A stretch of DNA of 64,000 nt, taken from Lithodes maja (lineage: Eukaryota > Arthropoda > Malacostraca > Decapoda > Lithodidae). How positions within the stretch are numbered: position 1 is the stretch's first letter; every line of letters begins with the position of its first letter. The stretch lies in assembly GCA_037953745.1 (NCBI GenBank), contig JBAKBP010000199.1, positions 289,231 through 353,230 on the forward strand. The letters are read 5' to 3'. Position numbers and translations under genes: made by a program. This document shows, piece by piece, positions 10,831 through 19,426 of the stretch. The notes under the pieces are model-generated. The model did not search any database, was not told the origin of the DNA, and saw nothing but the letters and a program-made list of their open reading frames with translations.

Positions 10831-11056
10831 ATGCTATTTCTGCCTGGCATACTAACTCGAGATGGAAACTTATCTACAACTAAGGCCTCAACTACAACTG
10901 GTCCCTCAGAAGTAAGAATGCTGAACTGAACAACATCATAATACGCAGGATCGCCTTTGGCATTGAAACTATCTATAGTTTCAATTACCTTCCTTATAAT
11001 GCGGGAGCTAACAAGAATTTGTATTACATCTCGAGTACAAAAGGTTTGAGTGCTGG
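10831..11056 (-). pseudogene. BEL-1 protease region (split by BEL-2)
   Basis: The minus strand reads SSTQTFCTRDVIQILVSSR and then FNAKGDPAYYDVVQFSIL and VVVEALVVDKFPSRVS. This corresponds to the region just after the active-site loop of a BEL aspartic protease (the S-Q-x-T/S-F block) and the following beta-rich part. BEL-2 inserted within the first of these codons: the GCTGG at 11052-11056 is repeated at 18174-18178. The rest of the protein continues at 18174-18303. Confidence 0.7.
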
Positions 11057-11570
11057 TCTCGGGAATTTAGATAAAGAGGTTAAATTGTATATCACTGGTA
11101 CATGAAATAACCCAACAAATAGTTATAATATAATTACCAACGACATAGTCGTCGATGGGTGTAATCCAGTCCCCCACACATGGCTAGTTCAATTGCATGA
11201 CATGTAGGAATGTTCACATAATACAATATCGATACAATGAACTTAGCTTAGAGGTGTAGGACTGTTGTTATTAGTTGTAGCACATGGTGAACTGTGGGTT
11301 GAGTCAGAGCCGGGGGAGGAGATGTTGGCTGTATGGTGTTGATTGAGAGACAAAAGGGCCGGCGTCCGATCGCTTTGTGAAATTACATATGGCTGCCGGC
11401 TCATAATAATTATAACCCATAACTTGGTTTCATAATACATCTAGAACTGATGTAGATATTTATACATTACAGTTAATATTTAACCTAACTTAAGAATAAA
11501 CTACAATACCGCCAAATTCAAATGTCCTATTTGACCAAAACCTGTCGGGATCATTACCCTATTCCCGACA
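11057..11570 (-). repeat. BEL-2 3' LTR
   Basis: A 514-bp repeat nearly identical to 17617-18173. It ends with ATTCCCGACA; its other end reads TCTCGGGAAT where the 5' LTR has TGTCGGGAAT, so its terminal TG has become TC. It lacks about 46 bp present near 18074-18119 in the other LTR and has small indels, including an extra 13 bp near 11139. These differences show the insertion is not brand new. The GCTGG before it is the left target duplication. Confidence 0.92.
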
Positions 11571-11642
11571 TATTATTGCCCGCCACCAAAAATGATATAC
11601 AGGAGCTATATACAGAGAACAAAAAAAAAAAGGACATCGAAG

Positions 11643-13421
11643 TCAAAGATCACCTTGTTTGATCTTTGATCTCCAAAGATCCACGGAACTCATAGCCGTC
11701 CTCCTTTTAGGACGAGTGCCACCTGAAGCCTGAGGAGGATCATCCTTCTCATCATCAGATGCCCCACCTTGAGGAGCACTGTCACCAGCACTCTCCCGCG
11801 GAGGGGTATCAGTAGAGACGCCAGGATCATCCGGCAGTTCTACATCCTGCTCCAAGGGATATAACCTTACGACTGGGCGAGTAGTAACCCCAGTCGAAGT
11901 TCGTATTCTAGCAACCCTTATAAGACCATCAATGCCCTGGAACAAATCGATAATCCTCCCAAGCTTCCAACATAACCTAGGACGCTCATCATGAATCAGG
12001 ACGATATCCCCAATACGAGGCCATCGTTGATTCGTCCCTTTGATCTTATGAGAGTGACGCTCGCGAAGAGACAGCAAATATTCTTGGGTCCACCGTTTCC
12101 ATAGATCGTCGGACACCTTGTTTACATACTGGAAGCGACGACGTGTGGCGTCAGCATTGCCGAACGTAGGGTCTTGCAGATCTTCGTCATTTACGGACGA
12201 TCTAGGAAAGGTATTAAGGGTTCGTCCAAGTGTTAGCATAGAAGGCGAAATGGGTAAGAGGTCATCAACATCTGCCGAGGTATAGGTCAAGGGCCTGTCA
12301 TTGACTGACATCTCAATTTCTATTAAGATGGTTTGCAACTCCCGTCTGGTCACCAGTGCCCTTCCTAATACCTTCTTCATGGCAGATTTGACGATACCGA
12401 TAGTTCTCTCCCAAATCGCCCCGAACCATGGTGCACATGCTGGTATAAATCTCCACTGACAACCCTTTCCAGTAAGGGTAGCCACAACCTGCGGGTCATC
12501 CATTAAACTCTGGAGATATTTAGAGGCCCCGACAAAACAAGTCGCATTATCGCTCATAATAATTTGAGGGAAACCATTGCGGCCTGCAAAGCGTCTTAGA
12601 GTATGCAAAAACCCCTCACTGGATAGGTCGTCAATCAATTCAATATGAATCGCTCTGGTTACCGCACATGTGAATAGGACGGCATATACCTTTATGATAT
12701 TACCGGGCGATTCTCTAACATGAATCGCTCCGGTGTAGTCTACCCCGGTTACCTGAAATGGTTCAGTCCTTTGTACCCTGAACTCAGGCAAGGGAGGTAG
12801 ATCAACTGGGGAGTAAGGCTTACCCTGTAATCTTTTACAGATAGTACAGCTATTGTGGATCCCTTTAATTGCTTGTCGCATCTTAGGGATCCACCAACGT
12901 TGTCGCATATACGCCAGAACATAATTTACACCAAAATGTAGGCAGGTCCGATAGCATTGGCGAATCAACATTTTGGTAATCAAATGAGAGGAGCTAAGGA
13001 GGACAGGATATTTTGCAGAATCAATAATGTCCGCCTTTTGTATCCTGCCTCTACACTTAATTATGCCTCCTTCCATATATAATCCTAGCTGCCTCATTAA
13101 GTTTGAGGGTTTGGCCTTTGACTCCTTGCTCAGGATTTGATGTTCAGTAGGATAAGATTCCCTTTGTACTAAACATATTAGTTTTGCTTCTGCTGATCTC
13201 ATTTCATGGAGTCTGATATGCTTCGAATCGTCACTAAGGAAAGACCCGTGAGCCAGACTTCTCATGTTGTTAATGAAACGGTATATCCATGCAAATACCC
13301 GTATTACTTTATCATAGCTGCCGTAACGTTCCCACTCTACCAACTTGTTATCCTGACGTGTAGTACTCGCATTCGAACTACTTAACAGATCATCTTGGGG
13401 CCGACTTGAAGGATCAGACAT
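11643..13421 (-). CDS. BEL-2 integrase and C-terminal DUF5641-type region
   Basis: This open frame of 592 codons is the end of the BEL-2 polyprotein. It has the zinc-binding segment with CYRTCLHFG and NSCTICKR, then the DDE core: TGVDYTGAIHV, IIMSDNATCFVGASKYL and ACAPWFGAIWERTIGIVKSA supply the two Asp and the Glu. It continues with the basic C-terminal domain RLCWKLGRIIDLFQGIDG and PVVRLYPLE, and ends in an acidic, proline-rich tail. It is in the same frame as the RNase H segment upstream; only a TGA at 13443-13445 separates them, so the ATG at 13421 is probably not a real start. Confidence 0.93.
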   Translation of the reverse strand: MSDPSSRPQDDLLSSSNASTTRQDNKLVEWERYGSYDKVIRVFAWIYRFINNMRSLAHGSFLSDDSKHIRLHEMRSAEAKLICLVQRESYPTEHQILSKESKAKPSNLMRQLGLYMEGGIIKCRGRIQKADIIDSAKYPVLLSSSHLITKMLIRQCYRTCLHFGVNYVLAYMRQRWWIPKMRQAIKGIHNSCTICKRLQGKPYSPVDLPPLPEFRVQRTEPFQVTGVDYTGAIHVRESPGNIIKVYAVLFTCAVTRAIHIELIDDLSSEGFLHTLRRFAGRNGFPQIIMSDNATCFVGASKYLQSLMDDPQVVATLTGKGCQWRFIPACAPWFGAIWERTIGIVKSAMKKVLGRALVTRRELQTILIEIEMSVNDRPLTYTSADVDDLLPISPSMLTLGRTLNTFPRSSVNDEDLQDPTFGNADATRRRFQYVNKVSDDLWKRWTQEYLLSLRERHSHKIKGTNQRWPRIGDIVLIHDERPRLCWKLGRIIDLFQGIDGLIRVARIRTSTGVTTRPVVRLYPLEQDVELPDDPGVSTDTPPRESAGDSAPQGGASDDEKDDPPQASGGTRPKRRTAMSSVDLWRSKIKQGDL

Positions 13422-13442
13422 GCATTCCCTGAAATCCTGAGG

Positions 13443-14333
13443 TCATTCAGTTGGAGATGTAAGCCATGGAGGTCCATGCCACCAAATAGAGGACGACATA
13501 AACTGCTGCGCCGAGATCCCCCGGGAAATTATGTCACTGGGGTTATCCCTGGTGCTCACATAGCGAAATGTAGCTGTAGGAACTAAGTCATGAATCTCAT
13601 CAGTGCGATTAGAAACATAAACAGGTAACACTTTCTGGCTGTGTACCCATGAAAGCGCTATTTGTCTGTCGCTCCAGACATAGACGTTATTAATCTGTAG
13701 TATGTCTGTATAAGCATCCAGTGTAAACTTTATTAGACGAGCAGACAGAAGCAATGCAGCAAGTTCTAATTTAGGAACTGTAATCTTCTTTATAGGGGCT
13801 ACTTTGGCCTTCGCTATAGCCAGCGTCGCTTCACTACCATTACATATGTATATGGCAGTACCGTACGCACTATTACTAGCATCAGAAAAGGCATGTAGAT
13901 CCACCTGGTGACCACTAATAACCTGACGAGGAAGTTGGACCTTGCAACATGTGGAAAGGTCCGACCGAATCAACTGCCAAGTATCTTGTAACTCAATCGG
14001 GAGGGGAGTGTCCCAATCTAGTTTTAGCCGCCACAGTTGCTGTAAAAACATACGAGCACGGATTGTTACAGGCAGCAAAAAACCTAGGGGATCAAACAAG
14101 CTCGCTGACAAGCTTAAGCAGTTTCGCTTGGTCATAAGCTCACTGCCGCATGGGGTGTGACAGAAGGATATACAATCTGTGGTAGTGTCCCATTTGTGGC
14201 CTAAAAACTTCACCTCACTATTCTCAGTAGCTACACCGTCAGAAGCAAATTGACCTTTCAAAAGATCACTATTAGTGGCCCATTCTCTTAAGTATAAATG
14301 AACCTTGGCAAATATATCGCGGATCTCCAGCAT
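13443..14333 (-). CDS. BEL-2 RT-RNase H connection and RNase H
   Basis: The frame starts in the thumb of reverse transcriptase (FLGHKWDTTTD, SLFDPLGFLLPVTIRARMF) and continues into RNase H: DLHAFSDASNSAYGTAIYI holds the first catalytic Asp, PKLELAALLLSARL the Glu and VWSDRQIALSWV the next Asp. RYVSTRDNPSDIISRG and WWHGPPWL close the domain. RNase H removes the RNA strand during cDNA synthesis. A frameshift near 14320 separates it from the reverse transcriptase active-site frame, and the TGA at 13443 cuts it from integrase. Confidence 0.93.
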   Translation of the reverse strand: MLEIRDIFAKVHLYLREWATNSDLLKGQFASDGVATENSEVKFLGHKWDTTTDCISFCHTPCGSELMTKRNCLSLSASLFDPLGFLLPVTIRARMFLQQLWRLKLDWDTPLPIELQDTWQLIRSDLSTCCKVQLPRQVISGHQVDLHAFSDASNSAYGTAIYICNGSEATLAIAKAKVAPIKKITVPKLELAALLLSARLIKFTLDAYTDILQINNVYVWSDRQIALSWVHSQKVLPVYVSNRTDEIHDLVPTATFRYVSTRDNPSDIISRGISAQQFMSSSIWWHGPPWLTSPTE

Positions 14334-14992
14334 CTCTTGAGCAATAAATCTTCATTGTCTCCGGTGCCTTGAAGATTGTCCACATAGATCCCCTGCTTGA
14401 TCTCATTCTTGAAGTCAGGATCTAGTCCAGCCTCCTCAAGATGATGCAAGATAGTAGCGTTGAGAAGGAACTGGGAACAGGTCGCCCCGAATAAGACGAC
14501 TCTGAACCTGTAGACCAGATACTCCGAATCTAGATCCATTGGGTCCCGTGGCCATAAAAATCTTGTCGAGTCCCTGTCTTCACGATGGAGTTGAAGCATC
14601 AGGAAGGCCTTCTCAATATCGGCGACCCATGCAAACTTATGACATCTGAAGCGCAACATAATTTGCGCGAGATCAGAGACCAGGGACGGACCCGTGTACA
14701 GACAATCATTCAGGCTATAGGAGCGATCACTGGATTTAGCAGAGCAGTCATACACAATACGAACAGGAGTGGTGGAACTGTCCTTTTTAATCCCATGGTG
14801 AGCAAGGTAATGGATGTTATCCCCATACTCACTGAGATCTACTCTCTCCACAAATCCACGTTGTACCTGCTCGGCTAAAACTGCCGCATAAGTCTCGCAA
14901 TAATTTCGATCCTTGACAAACTGCTTCTGAAGGCCACGTAACCTACCAAGTGCTAGATGGAAATTAGTAGGTAATTTACTCTTTGTTATCAT
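14288..14992 (-). CDS. BEL-2 reverse transcriptase
   Basis: This frame carries the fingers and palm of a BEL reverse transcriptase: LGRLRGLQKQF, HHGIKKDSSTTPVRIVYDCS, SYSLNDCLYTGPSLVSDLAQ, WVADIEKAFLMLQLHRED (first catalytic Asp), YRFRVVLFGATCSQFLLNAT and QGIYVDNLQGTG as the active-site loop. Both BEL elements here have DN where many retroelement polymerases have DD; since the two copies agree, it looks like a feature of the lineage, not a chance mutation. It overlaps the next frame by about 45 bases, reflecting a frameshift, not a programmed signal I can show. Confidence 0.93.
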   Translation of the reverse strand: MITKSKLPTNFHLALGRLRGLQKQFVKDRNYCETYAAVLAEQVQRGFVERVDLSEYGDNIHYLAHHGIKKDSSTTPVRIVYDCSAKSSDRSYSLNDCLYTGPSLVSDLAQIMLRFRCHKFAWVADIEKAFLMLQLHREDRDSTRFLWPRDPMDLDSEYLVYRFRVVLFGATCSQFLLNATILHHLEEAGLDPDFKNEIKQGIYVDNLQGTGDNEDLLLKRCWRSAIYLPRFIYT

Positions 14993-15491
14993 TCCAAGGG
15001 AACCTTACCACATACTGACCCCTGCCAGAGTCATACGTTACAGTCTCTTCATACGAGCTTAACGCCAGCTTGGACTCACGATCAAGTTCATGTGGATCAA
15101 TTCCAATATTGTCCAAGTCCCATAGCTTATCTATATCAGTACATGTATTATCAGGCACATTTGGCCTAATATATTTATCTATGGGGCTTACTGCTACCTT
15201 GAGGACCGTAACCACCTCCACCTGTGTGTCTTGAGAGGAAGTGGCATAGGATCCAGATATGGCATACCCTTGGATCGTGGGGAGCATTATTAGCTGATCT
15301 ACCCGCCGATATCCAGGGTGAACCAGGTCGTAGTAATAATCGGCTCCGACCAGTAGCATAATACCATTGTTAGCAGAGAGTTGATCATCAGCCAGTTTAT
15401 AACCCTTGCTTCCGAGATATTTCAAATGTGGCTGAATCTCTGATGGGACATACCTTTCTTCTACAAACATAGGAAATCTCCACGATATCAT
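14976..15491 (-). CDS. BEL-2 protease-to-RT linker
   Basis: The segment contains LLVGADYYYDLVHPGYRR, a block found in BEL polyproteins between the protease and reverse transcriptase (BEL-1 has DIIIGGDQYYNFVYGQ at the same place). It continues to FWDLD-like KLWDLDNIGIDPHE and the YDSGRGQYVVRFPW block that precedes the polymerase fingers. Frameshifts at both ends (near 15480 and 14990) join it to Gag-protease and RT. Function beyond linking and folding is not known. Confidence 0.85.
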   Translation of the reverse strand: MISWRFPMFVEERYVPSEIQPHLKYLGSKGYKLADDQLSANNGIMLLVGADYYYDLVHPGYRRVDQLIMLPTIQGYAISGSYATSSQDTQVEVVTVLKVAVSPIDKYIRPNVPDNTCTDIDKLWDLDNIGIDPHELDRESKLALSSYEETVTYDSGRGQYVVRFPWNDNKE

Positions 15492-16350
15492 AGTCGCTGG
15501 AATCTATTTCACCAGTGAAACCATGGAGACGCAAATTCTCTTGACCCTTGCTGGTACACTTGAGCTGGGGTAATGATGACCGCAGAACGAATGACTTCTG
15601 TGAGCACTGGTCAAGTAAGGTGCGCGTCATTATAGTATTATTATTACTCCCCACTACTGGCAGCATCATAGTAGGAAGCAATTGACATTCTCGAGGAGCA
15701 ATGGACATGGCAGATACTTTATCACCCTCGCTCTTACCTTTCTCATGTGACTCTTTGGGGGTTCTCCCCTTTTCTTTGCCGTTGTGCCGATCAGACTGGG
15801 TGCAAAGGGAAAACCAATGTTTCCCCTTGCAATACTTACAAGGTTTGATGTAGGAATTGATGCAATTACTGTTGAAGTGGTCTCTTGCCAGACAGCTGGT
15901 ACATAACTTAAGCGATTTAGCCTGGCCAATCTTCTGTGTAGCCTTAGGATACTTAGGACAGTGGTACCACAGATGACCGTGGACACTGCACAACTTGCAA
16001 CCTAATGGTATTGGCCTTTTCTGTTTAGGAGAAGTCTGTACCGGGAAAGCTGCAGTAGATGGCGACATCTCCACTTGTCGGTAGTGTCCAGTACTCTCCA
16101 TATTGAAGACTTCAGTCTGGTACACCTGCACCAACGCTTCCAAGTTTAGTGGAGAGTCGCTTAGTTGTCGTCTTAAGATTTCCCTTAGGGGAGAGGGTAT
16201 CTTATTTAAGATATTAACACTAAATATTTCCTCCTTGGTGATGGCCATTGTCACCATAGATCGGAGGAGGCTCTCAAAGGAGGCATAGTACTCTTTTAGG
16301 TCCGTCACATCATAGGATGGAGGATCTAGCGTGAAGAATTTGGTAATCAA
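15397..16350 (-). CDS. BEL-2 Gag C-terminal part with zinc fingers, and protease
   Basis: The first part has Gag capsid-type sequence (PLREILRRQLSDSPLNLEAL). A cysteine cluster follows: CKLCSVHGHLWYHC, LCTSCLARDHFNSNC and CKYCKGKHWFSLC, three zinc-knuckle-like units for nucleic acid binding. After a basic spacer, RTLLDQCSQKSFVLRSSL is the aspartic protease active-site region, with D-Q-C where D-S/T-G is commonest in retroviral proteases. LRLHGFTGE and the following codons continue the protease. Frameshifts lie near 16373 and 15480. Confidence 0.88.
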   Translation of the reverse strand: MITKFFTLDPPSYDVTDLKEYYASFESLLRSMVTMAITKEEIFSVNILNKIPSPLREILRRQLSDSPLNLEALVQVYQTEVFNMESTGHYRQVEMSPSTAAFPVQTSPKQKRPIPLGCKLCSVHGHLWYHCPKYPKATQKIGQAKSLKLCTSCLARDHFNSNCINSYIKPCKYCKGKHWFSLCTQSDRHNGKEKGRTPKESHEKGKSEGDKVSAMSIAPRECQLLPTMMLPVVGSNNNTIMTRTLLDQCSQKSFVLRSSLPQLKCTSKGQENLRLHGFTGEIDSSDYDIVEISYVCRRKVCPIRDSATFEISRKQGL

Positions 16351-16372
16351 CGCGGTCTTGATGACTTCCTCT

Positions 16373-16930
16373 CTCCGTAAGTTCTCTTTAGCAACTCCAC
16401 TGCAGACTCGTAGCTTGTAGCTTCTAGCTTGTACCCACCAATCACCTTCAATGCCTCCCCTTTCAATTGACCACGGAGATATGTGAACCTTTGGATGGAT
16501 GTGAGTGTTTTATTATGATGGACTGAACACTCAAAGATATCCCAAAATCCAGTCCAAGTAGCCGAATCCCCGGAAAAGGTAGGCAAAGTAAGCTTCGGCA
16601 GGTTAAAACCAGTCGCCCTTGGTGTACCGGTATCCTTAACAGAGGTTGATTCTTGGTGGAAGATAGTCTGGCTAAGGCTGTATTAACATTCTCAAAGTAC
16701 TCAAGATCTGCCGACATTTCTTCTTCCACATCGTCAGTAATTGTCAATAAACCATATACCTGCTGAGCGTAATTATCGTAAGTGGCTAGCGATTTAGTAA
16801 CAGTAGCGAATTTACCCTTAATTTGATCAGCCGTGGCACTTAATAAATATTCATCAAGATCTCTTAAACACTTATTTAAACTTCCCTTCATCCCTCCCTT
16901 AAGAATCTTAAGTTTCTTTAAATCTGTCAT
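16373..16930 (-). CDS. BEL-2 Gag N-terminal region
   Basis: The start is the ATG at 16928-16930, opening MTDLKKLKILKGG. A helical N-terminal segment (LDEYLLSATADQIKGKFATV, ADLEYFENVNTALARL) runs to about 16635, where a frameshift leads into LPTFSGDSATWTGFWDIFECSVH, the conserved BEL Gag block, and IQRFTYLRGQLKGEALKVIGGYKL. This is the structural protein that would form the particle. A second frameshift near 16373 joins it to the zinc-finger part. In-frame codons upstream of this ATG to 17002 have no resemblance to Gag. Confidence 0.85.
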
Positions 16931-17616
16931 CGTTAAGTCTATTAGGCTATTAGCTACACTAGGAAGAATTAATTGAATAAGAATTACAAATAGCAGAAAC
17001 AAACTAGGGCTAGAGAAAGAAGGGTAAATGAAAAGAACTGACTAGGCCTAGTAATAAGTATTAGGCTTAGCCCAGCTGCCCATCCCACAATCATGAGGTC
17101 TGTTGGCTGTCAATCGCTTAGGAATCAACAGAGACCGAACCCCATGACCGTAATTAGGCAACTAGGCTATTAAATTTAATTAAATGAGTCACATGAGAAC
17201 CCTCCCCACCAGCAAAATTAAGAAAAGAGTCTCATAACGACAAAACACAATGAACACCATGGGCCCACCACCAAAGCGAAATGAACAGCTACCACAGACA
17301 CCTGCAGGCCTAGCCTAGCCTATGAGTGCGAAATGGTGCCCGACGAATCACCCCTACCCTAATCACCAGCCCAGCCAACCCACCAAAAAAGGCCAAGGAA
17401 CACACGCCCAAAAAAACCTGGAAATAGCCCCCAAAAAGATAGGGACGGCGCCTAATCGGAAAAAACACACGAGGGAAGAAGCTGGGTCTAAACTAGGGAA
17501 ACGGCAGTCGGCCAACAACGCGTGAGGCGGCAGCCATTTGTAAGCCCACAAGCGTCAAGGAAGCAAACAAAACGATACTACGGTAAGGAAGCCTTAGGGC
17601 ACGAAGGACCATTACT
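16931..17616 (-). other. BEL-2 5' leader
   Basis: This non-coding stretch separates the 5' LTR from gag. Next to the LTR lies a primer-binding-site-like TGGTCCTTCGTGCC (minus strand, about 17598-17611), five bases in from the LTR edge. The rest has no recognisable element. Short ORFs on either strand here show no homology. Confidence 0.6.
17598..17611 (-). promoter_or_regulatory. BEL-2 primer-binding site, candidate
   Basis: On the minus strand the LTR end ACA is followed by AGTAA and then TGGTCCTTCGTGCC. A TGG start is what pairs with the CCA end of a tRNA primer. I did not identify the tRNA. Confidence 0.55.
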
Positions 17617-18173
17617 TGTCGGGAATTTAGATAAAGAGGTTAAATTGTATATCACTGGTACATGAAATAACCCAACAAATAGTTATAATATAATTATCGT
17701 CGATGGGTGTAATCCAGTCCCCCACACACGGCTAGTTCAATTGCATGACATGTAGGAATGTTCACATAATACAATATCGATTCAATGAACTTAGCTTAGA
17801 GGACTGGTGATGTAGGACTGTTGTTATTATTGTTAGTTGTTGTAGCACATGGTGAACTGTGGGTTGAGTCAGAGCCGGGGGAGGAGATGTTGGCTGTATG
17901 GTGTTGATTGAGAGACTAAAGGGCCGGCGTCCGATCGCTTCGCGAAATTACATATGGCTGCCGGCTCATAATAATTATAACCCATAACTTGGTTTCATAA
18001 TACATCTAGAGCTGATGTAGATATTTATACATTACAGTTAATATTTAACCTAACTTAAGAATAAACTACAATACACAAAGAACCAGCCGAAATCGTACAA
18101 GCGATACGATACCGCCAAATTCAAATGTCCTATTGGACCAAAACCTGTCGGGATCATTACCCTATTCCCGACA
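17617..18173 (-). repeat. BEL-2 5' LTR
   Basis: A 557-bp LTR with perfect short inverted ends, TGTCGGGAAT and ATTCCCGACA. It matches 11057-11570 over its whole length apart from small indels. Its outer edge is followed by the GCTGG target duplication at 18174-18178. Confidence 0.93.
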
Positions 18174-18303
18174 GCTGGAATACATTGACAGTCTATTGGA
18201 GATCCCCAATCGATGATTCTTATGTTTTCCAATTGGTGCATTTGGTAGGGGGTGCTGCTTGAAGTACCCCCCAAAATCAGTTTAAATTACATTTTTGAGT
18301 ACA
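18174..18303 (-). pseudogene. BEL-1 fragment on the far side of BEL-2
   Basis: When BEL-2 and one GCTGG are removed, this stretch joins smoothly to 11051 and extends the minus-strand frame upstream of the STQTFCTRD block (KNHRLGISNRLSMYSSTQ). It would lie before the protease active site. Beyond about 18270 the sequence is no longer recognisable as BEL, and the Gag half of BEL-1 is missing from the window. Confidence 0.5.
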
Positions 18304-18643
18304 TTAAGGAGAGATATCCACTTGAGGGACTTTTTTCTTGACCCCTTTCTCCCTCATGTCTAGCCCCGTTGCTTTTAAGATTTTAAGACGTTCGCCCCCA
18401 TCATTAGTTTGGCGATTTTAAGAATTTATGCCCCATTTTGTCAATTTTAAGATCTTTCGTGCCATTTAGGTGTCAATTTTAAACCTGGCGAGCGATACCG
18501 AGCCTGTAATTTAAGAGTAATTGGCCTTTGGCCGGGACATTTTTCTACCGAAAAATGTACAAATTTATCTTGAAAGGAGGTCAAGGGGGTGACATTTTTA
18601 GATTGCTGGAGGAGTAGGAAACAAACTAAAAACCTCCCCTTAA
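18304..18643. mobile_element. TTAA-bounded MITE-like element, family 1, copy 2
   Basis: A 340-bp copy of the element at 177-508, with the same TTAA edges and the same CCTCCCCTTAA end. Non-coding. Confidence 0.7.
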
Positions 18644-18726
18644 CTAAACTGGTGCCAAAAGTTTCATGTTGGAACTGTGATTACGGATGTGATATTCTAA
18701 AGTGCCGGATTTTGTGCGAAACCCAT
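18644..18726. other. Spacer
   Basis: Short unassigned sequence between two TTAA-bounded elements. Confidence 0.4.
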
Positions 18727-19373
18727 TTAACCCGGCAAGCGCGATAGGCCATACGGAAGGCTTCCTATAGGGAACGCGATAGGCCTCACGGAAGCAGGAC
18801 CATAAAAAAAGCTTTCCAAAAAAAAAAGGGCCTATCAAAAAAAAGGAATTTGTCTCTAGGTGAGATAATTCCCCTCCAGTATTCATCCATGTAAATCTCA
18901 CCCACCCCCCTCCCCTCCTTCCCCACCTTATTCCCCCCTCCCTCCCCTCCTCAATTATCACCTATTTTCCCTCTTATTATCATCATTTATCGGTTATTTT
19001 TCTCTCCCGCGATAATGTAGCACAAGTGGGTTGCAGAAAAGATCGATATGTAACACCCAGACACCAGCCCACACCGCCCCGCTTGTCTCAGTTACCTCAC
19101 AGACAGCGAGAGAGGAGGGTTGACTGTAGCTCTCTCTCGCCTGACATTACGACCGGGTGGCCAATATCTTCGTTTTTCACCACCCAAATGCTTTTCCCAC
19201 TTATTTTAGCACTCTTAAAGGTTCATATATACATCATATATGTAAAATAAAAGCATACCGAAAACAAATAATGGTCTATATTGTAAATATAACGAATTCT
19301 GTCAGAATCCAAGGCTAGAAATACACAAATAACTACCCTAGCCCCTAGGTCTATTTAGCGCTTACCGGGTTAA
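18727..19373. mobile_element. TTAA element with CCCGG terminal inverted repeats
   Basis: It starts TTAACCCGGCAAGCGC and ends GCGCTT-CCGGGTTAA with one base difference (GCGCTTACCGGGTTAA). The 647-bp interior is non-coding and contains a pyrimidine-rich CCCTCCTTCCCCAC block and TTATCACCTATTTTCCCT, shared with the insert at 10167-10830. The TTAA target with CCC-starting ends is typical of piggyBac-like elements, so this is probably a non-autonomous member. Confidence 0.75.
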
Positions 19374-19426
19374 GAACGACAAAAAGGATGTGCTATATTG
19401 ACATTTAAATCACATTTTGAGTACAT

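Larger units (their letters stand above)
11057..18173 (-). mobile_element. BEL-2: full-length BEL/Pao LTR retrotransposon
   Basis: A 7.1-kb element on the minus strand, bounded by LTRs at 17617-18173 (5') and 11057-11570 (3'), and flanked by the 5-bp direct repeat GCTGG (11052-11056 and 18174-18178). The internal part encodes, in order, Gag with zinc fingers, protease, reverse transcriptase, RNase H and integrase, the standard BEL order. The coding region has several frameshifts and one in-frame TGA, so this copy is inactive as read. It lies inside the protease codons of BEL-1, so it is younger than BEL-1. Confidence 0.93.
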
